A stretch of DNA of 8,777 nt from G023898405 sp964368985 (GTDB taxonomy: Bacteria > Myxococcota > UBA727 > JABDBI01). The stretch lies in assembly GCA_964368985.1 (NCBI GenBank), contig CAYJDW010000098.1, positions 1-8,777 of the forward strand. Reading direction: 5' to 3'. Under the pieces are notes generated by a model, which was given only the letters and a program-made list of their open reading frames with translations, was not told the DNA's origin and made no database searches. Below, one piece after another: positions 5,193-8,777 of this stretch. Numbering within the stretch: position 1 is the first letter of the stretch; every line of letters begins with the position of its first letter. The translations under genes were made by a program, and so were the position numbers.

Positions 5193-6725
5193 ATGCTTGG
5201 GATAATGGATTGTGCAGTGCTTGATGGTTTTGGCGCAAAGAAAATACGAGTGGAGGTGGATATTGCTCGCGGCCTCCCCAATTTTACCTTAGTGGGCCTT
5301 GCGGAAAACTCGGTCAAAGAATCCCGCGTAAGAGTGCAGGCGGCAATTTCTAATGCCGGTTTTGATTTTCCCAAAGCCAGAATTTCAGTGAATCTCGCTC
5401 CGGCCGATGTGCAAAAGAGCGGCACTGCCTTTGATTTAAGCATTGCATTGGCAATCTTACTTGCTTCTGGAGTTATCCCTGAACCAAAAATGGCGGGAAT
5501 TGCAGCGATCGGTGAATTGTCGTTGACCGGAGAAATTCGGCCCGTGCGCGGCATGCTGGCGCTTGCTGAATCAATTCGGGCTCAGGGTTTTACCTATTTA
5601 TTAGTAGCGAAGGAAAATGCGCAAGAAGCGGCACTTATCACCGGCTTAACGATCAAAATCGTCAGTAGTTTTGGCGAAATGGTGGAAACGATTTTGTCGG
5701 GAAAGCTCGACCACCTCCCCTCTGGCGAGCAGGCGGACACCGTTTCCGTGGAAGAGTTGGGCATAGATATGAGTGATGTGGTAGGGCAGGAAGAAGCGCG
5801 TCGGGCTGTGTTGATTGCGGCTGCCGGTAATCACAATTTATTATTTATCGGGGGGCCCGGCAGCGGGAAATCTATGATGGCGTGTCGATTGCCCACCATA
5901 TTGCCGCCTCTTAGCTATCCAGAAGCTCTCACCCTCACTAAAATTCATTCCATCGCGGGTCTCACCTTAGCGGGAAACTTGGTAAAAGCGCGGCCCTTTC
6001 GCGCGCCCCATCACTCCATTACCCGAGCAGGGCTGGTGGGAGGGGGAAGTAGTTTTATTCGTCCTGGCGAAATCAGTCTGGCCTCTTTTGGCGTGTTATT
6101 TCTCGACGAGCTTTTGGAATTTCCCAGAACTGTTTTAGAAGTTTTGCGTCAGCCTCTGGAAAATGGCGAGATTACTTTGAGTAGAGCAAATCATAGCATC
6201 ACTTACCCGGCTGAAATTTCTCTCGCCGCTGCATTAAATCCTTGTCCATGTGGGCACTTTGGGCAAAGCAAAACCGATTGCACGTGCTCGCCCTTGGCCA
6301 TTAGCAAATATCAAAGTCGCTTGAGTGGCCCTTTGATCGATCGCATAGATTTGCACGTCAATGTGCCTCCCATTGATTTGAAGCTGATGGCGACGTGCTC
6401 GCCCGGAGAGAACTCGCTTTCTATGCGCAAAAAAGTGATCAATGCGCGCAAGTGCCAAACTCTTCGTCTAGGCGAAGCGAGGACCAATGGAAAAATGACA
6501 CGGTCAGAGATTAAAAAATATTCACTAATTAACGATCGCGCTTTAAATTTTTTAGTGAATTCAGCAAACCGTTTGCGCGTGAGCGCACGGGGCTTTGATC
6601 GCATTTTGCGGGTCTCTCGCACGATCGCCGATTTAAGCGAGGAAAAAAATATTCATGAACACCATATCGCCGAAGCGCTTCACTATCGACCAAGCGCTGG
6701 ATTTGTAAAAAAATTGAATGAATAG
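5193..6725 (+). CDS. comM: ComM/YifB family AAA+ ATPase (Mg-chelatase-like)
   Basis: The product has 510 residues, close to E. coli YifB. In Vibrio cholerae, ComM is a hexameric helicase that drives branch migration when incoming single-stranded DNA integrates during natural transformation. The family is also widespread in non-competent bacteria, so competence is not proven here. Order: N-terminal ChlI-like domain (about 1-175; LPNFTLVGLAENSVKESRVR at 29-48), then the AAA+ core. The core has Walker A GPGSGKS (221-227), Walker B VLFLDELLEF (301-310; Asp305, Glu306), the zinc-ribbon-like CPCGHFGQSKTDCTC (Cys351, 353, 363, 365) and SGPLIDRIDLHV (378-389). A helical C-terminal domain ends in HIAEALHYRPS. 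Start ATG 5193 is chosen from family length and its Shine-Dalgarno. No competence genes are adjacent; gltA follows after 173 bp with its own likely promoter. Confidence 0.96.
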   Translation: MLGIMDCAVLDGFGAKKIRVEVDIARGLPNFTLVGLAENSVKESRVRVQAAISNAGFDFPKARISVNLAPADVQKSGTAFDLSIALAILLASGVIPEPKMAGIAAIGELSLTGEIRPVRGMLALAESIRAQGFTYLLVAKENAQEAALITGLTIKIVSSFGEMVETILSGKLDHLPSGEQADTVSVEELGIDMSDVVGQEEARRAVLIAAAGNHNLLFIGGPGSGKSMMACRLPTILPPLSYPEALTLTKIHSIAGLTLAGNLVKARPFRAPHHSITRAGLVGGGSSFIRPGEISLASFGVLFLDELLEFPRTVLEVLRQPLENGEITLSRANHSITYPAEISLAAALNPCPCGHFGQSKTDCTCSPLAISKYQSRLSGPLIDRIDLHVNVPPIDLKLMATCSPGENSLSMRKKVINARKCQTLRLGEARTNGKMTRSEIKKYSLINDRALNFLVNSANRLRVSARGFDRILRVSRTIADLSEEKNIHEHHIAEALHYRPSAGFVKKLNE

Positions 6726-6743
6726 CGAGGTGGATTGTATAAT
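6714..6743 (+). promoter_or_regulatory. Probable sigma-70 promoter of gltA
   Basis: TTGAAT (6714-6719) and a perfect TATAAT (6738-6743) are 18 bp apart. The -35 lies inside the last codons of comM. Transcription would begin near 6750, leaving an unusually long leader of about 150 bases before gltA. I could not assign a riboswitch or attenuator to that leader. Confidence 0.55.
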
Positions 6744-6898
6744 TTATTTTCTTTATTAAGGCTAGTTTTGGGGACTAAATCCTTCAAAAAAAGCCCCGCG
6801 AACAAACTTCATCGATTATTTGTTGTATTATTATTTGAATAATCACTACTTAGACAGATTTTTTGGCAGTTTCTTTTAACGAAGGGTAGGGTTTTCTT

Positions 6899-8008
6899 AT
6901 GCAAGCAATAAGTTTTGAAGCTAAAGGTCTTGACGGCGTGGTAGTCGGAGACACCGTCCTCTCCCGGGTGGATGGTGAGATTGGAGAGCTAATTTATCGG
7001 GGCTATAACATCGACGAATTGGCGGACTCTAACTTCGAGCAGATTTGCCATCTTTTTATGTATGGCGAGGTACCCAGCGAAGAGGCGGAAACAAAATTGC
7101 GCCTCAACTTGCAGAAACGCTACCAGGTGCCTGCCGATATCATCGATTTCATTTGTCGCCAAGCCAAGCATGATCACCCAATGGCTACGCTCAGAACAGC
7201 AGTGTCGATGATCTCGGGTTATGTGAAAGAACCCTCCCTGAACAATGAACGCGAGCTTGTGGAAACCTCACTTGATTTAATTGCGAAGACGGGAACCATT
7301 GCCGCCGCCATTTGTCGCGTGCGTCTGGGTAAGAATCCAGTGGTACCAAATGTTTCCTTCGGTTATTCCAAAAATTTCTTGTACATGTGCACGGGCGCGG
7401 TTCCCGAAGATGTCGTCGTAAAAACTATGGATACTGCCATGGTTTTGCATATGGATCACGGTTTTAACGCGAGTACCTTTACTGCTCGAGCAGTGACTTC
7501 GTCGCTATCAGACATGATCTCAGCAGTTACTGCCGCCATCGGTTCATTAAAGGGTCCGCTTCACGGTGGCGCGAATACTGAAGTGATGAAAATGTTGATG
7601 GAAATTGGTTCAGTGGAGAATATTGAACCTTGGCTCAATCAAGCGCTTCAAGAAAAGAAAAAAATCATGGGTTTTGGTCATAGAGTGTACAAGGTGACCG
7701 ATCCAAGAGCAAAGCATTTAAAGCGCATGTCCAAGGAGTGGGGCGAGCGAGCGCAAGAGAAAAAATGGTTCATAATGAGTGAAAAAATCGAAAGCCTCAT
7801 GATGGAGAAAAAAGGCATAAATCCCAATGTAGATTTTTATTCAGCATCTACTTATTACACCATGGGAATAGAGCCTGATATGTATACTCCTATTTTTGCA
7901 GTAGCGCGCATGGTAGGCTGGACCGCTCATGTGATTGAACAACTTAAGGACAACCGCCTCATGCGGCCGGAAGCGAATTACACGGGTCCGCTTGGGAAGA
8001 AATTATAA
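6899..8008 (+). CDS. gltA: Citrate synthase, short Bacillus/archaeal type
   Basis: It condenses oxaloacetate and acetyl-CoA to citrate, entering the TCA cycle in the cytosol. The 369-residue length matches the dimeric citrate synthases of Bacillus (CitZ/CitA) and archaea, not the roughly 430-residue, NADH-sensitive hexameric GltA of enterobacteria. Motifs: YRGYNIDEL (33-41); HMDHGFNASTFTAR (184-197), with His187 at an oxaloacetate-binding position; GPLHGGAN (219-226), catalytic His222; MGFGHRVYK (257-265), His261; NVDFYSAS (310-317), catalytic Asp312; RLMRPEANYTGP (353-364), substrate Arg356. LHGGAN-EVMKMLMEIGSVEN is strikingly Bacillus-like. A weak TAGGG lies 7 bases before the ATG. It is in the same direction as comM. 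The related 2-methylcitrate synthase PrpC has similar length, but no prp genes are nearby, so citrate synthase is preferred. Confidence 0.9.
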   Translation: MQAISFEAKGLDGVVVGDTVLSRVDGEIGELIYRGYNIDELADSNFEQICHLFMYGEVPSEEAETKLRLNLQKRYQVPADIIDFICRQAKHDHPMATLRTAVSMISGYVKEPSLNNERELVETSLDLIAKTGTIAAAICRVRLGKNPVVPNVSFGYSKNFLYMCTGAVPEDVVVKTMDTAMVLHMDHGFNASTFTARAVTSSLSDMISAVTAAIGSLKGPLHGGANTEVMKMLMEIGSVENIEPWLNQALQEKKKIMGFGHRVYKVTDPRAKHLKRMSKEWGERAQEKKWFIMSEKIESLMMEKKGINPNVDFYSASTYYTMGIEPDMYTPIFAVARMVGWTAHVIEQLKDNRLMRPEANYTGPLGKKL

Positions 8009-8032
8009 AGATTCATCGCCAAGGGATTGTGG

Positions 8033-8084
8033 TCCTGAGCATTCGTCATGGCCGCCTAACGCTTGCCATGACGAATTGTTAGGA
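8033..8084. repeat. Palindromic repeat between convergent gltA and the SRPBCC gene
   Basis: A perfect 12-bp pair, 8041-8052 (ATTCGTCATGGC) and 8065-8076 (GCCATGACGAAT), has a 12-base loop. It extends to 20-base arms (8033-8052, 8065-8084) with 17 matches. No T-tract follows on either strand. It lies midway between two convergent stops and may block read-through structurally or be a dispersed repeat copy. Confidence 0.6.
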
Positions 8085-8099
8085 TGACGATGCGAGGGA

Positions 8100-8636
8100 T
8101 TAGTGCTCAGTAATAAGTTTCAATTTTTCGAGTCCCGCCGACATTTCTTTGCCCAGCATAAACTTGATTAAGAGTGTCATCCAACGCTCGTTGAAGTTAT
8201 CACCTACTACTCCTTGATCGCTCCACACAACATTCAAATGATCTTCTGTCTTGGTATAATTGATAGCGCCATTTATGGTTGACTGCCGATTGTCCATATC
8301 GATAAAAAGGCGATAGCTAATTCCTTTTTCTGGGTCAGCTTCGGTAATTTCAAGCCATCCCTTGCCCATTTTTTCACTGGTCCACAGCCATTTTGCTCCA
8401 ACACCTGATTCAGGACCTTCATAGGTATAAACCTGGGTTCTATCCATATCTTTGTTCCAAGGCGCCCAGTTTTGCCAATTACGCAGATTGGCAATCTGCT
8501 CGTATACTTTTTCAGCAGGGGCTTTGATGGTGGTATTTTTTGAAATGGACCAAGCGGTGGGCAGCAAAAAGCCCCCAATCACATAAACTGCCAATAAAGA
8601 CAAAGCGACAACGGCAAAATAATTAAGAATTTTCAT
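8100..8636 (-). CDS. Membrane-anchored SRPBCC-superfamily (polyketide cyclase/START-like) protein
   Basis: The product has 178 residues. Residues 6-27 are one long hydrophobic helix (YFAVVALSLLAVYVIGGFLL), a membrane anchor or uncleaved signal, leaving the rest probably on the periplasmic side. The soluble part begins with the SRPBCC hallmark (ISKNTTIKAPAEKVYEQIAN, 31-50), followed by NWQNWAPWNKD (53-63), then a beta-rich region with GVGAKWLW (78-85) and GWLEITEADPEKGISYRL (93-110), and a C-terminal amphipathic helix (about 150-173) typical of the helix-grip fold. These proteins bind hydrophobic ligands; the ligand here is unknown. Start 8636 is preferred over ATG 8660, because the Shine-Dalgarno lies inside the extra codons and the predicted transcript starts at about 8659. 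It is convergent with gltA and monocistronic here. Confidence 0.87.
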   Translation of the reverse strand: MKILNYFAVVALSLLAVYVIGGFLLPTAWSISKNTTIKAPAEKVYEQIANLRNWQNWAPWNKDMDRTQVYTYEGPESGVGAKWLWTSEKMGKGWLEITEADPEKGISYRLFIDMDNRQSTINGAINYTKTEDHLNVVWSDQGVVGDNFNERWMTLLIKFMLGKEMSAGLEKLKLITEH

Positions 8637-8643
8637 GATAAAA

Positions 8644-8651
8644 ATCTCCTT
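8644..8651 (-). promoter_or_regulatory. Shine-Dalgarno deciding the SRPBCC start
   Basis: AAGGAGAT on the minus strand places GGAG 9 bases before ATG 8636. It overlaps codons 4-6 of the longer frame from 8660, which argues against that outer start. Confidence 0.75.
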
Positions 8652-8665
8652 TTGTTTCAAATACT

Positions 8666-8693
8666 ATTTTATATCTTTTAAGGCTGCTGCCAA
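8666..8693 (-). promoter_or_regulatory. Probable sigma-70 promoter of the SRPBCC gene
   Basis: On the minus strand TTGGCA (8693-8688) and TAAAAT (8671-8666) are 16 bp apart, each 5 of 6 to consensus. The start site near 8659 gives a leader of about 23 bases. An alternative TATATT (-10-like) lies further upstream, next to the A/T run at 8694-8700. Confidence 0.5.
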
Positions 8694-8777
8694 TTTTTTA
8701 ATATAGCACAAGTTTCGGTTTTGTCTTGGGGTTAGGCTTTGCTGAGCAAAACTACCATTTAAATGTGCACAGCAAAT

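Overview
The window looks like chromosomal DNA from a gammaproteobacterium with moderate G+C. The main evidence is an RsmJ-type 16S rRNA methyltransferase, a family mostly found in Gammaproteobacteria, and a ComM/YifB ATPase of standard length. Small palindromic dispersed repeats sit in most intergenic gaps. That is common in Legionella/Coxiella-type genomes, but I cannot fix the order from sequence alone. I see no tRNA, rRNA, CRISPR, transposase or phage genes.

Layout, left to right. (1) 1-103: a REP-like hairpin downstream of rsmJ. (2) 104-880 (-): rsmJ. (3) 881-1084: divergent spacer with an imperfect 75-bp inverted repeat. (4) 1085-1589 (+): two very small genes for strongly hydrophilic, probably disordered proteins, one basic and one extremely acidic. 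Each is followed by its own hairpin. (5) 1662-3431 (+): a compact replicative-type (C-family, DnaE-like) DNA polymerase. It lacks the N-terminal PHP domain but keeps the three catalytic aspartates. It begins on the T-tract of the preceding terminator and has no ribosome binding site. (6) 3484-3897 (-): a small exported protein of unknown function. (7) 3898-4203: about 300 bp without a gene, mostly a 176-bp nested fold-back repeat. (8) 4204-4989 (-): a two-domain VOC protein like mycobacterial CFP32. (9) 5193-6725 (+): comM. (10) 6899-8008 (+): a short, Bacillus-type citrate synthase. (11) 8009-8099: a palindromic repeat between convergent genes. (12) 8100-8636 (-): a membrane-anchored SRPBCC-fold protein. 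The last 141 bases hold its promoter and nothing else I recognise.

The genes do not form one pathway. They are mostly single-gene units in alternating orientation: rRNA modification, DNA processing (comM, the DnaE-like polymerase), central metabolism (citrate synthase) and small-molecule or stress proteins. Three start codons were moved inward from the longest ORF (VOC, comM, SRPBCC). In each case a good Shine-Dalgarno precedes the inner start, and for VOC and SRPBCC the predicted promoter also excludes the outer start. The most unusual item is the PHP-less polymerase and its odd 5' end. Next come the oppositely charged mini-protein pair and the fold-back element.
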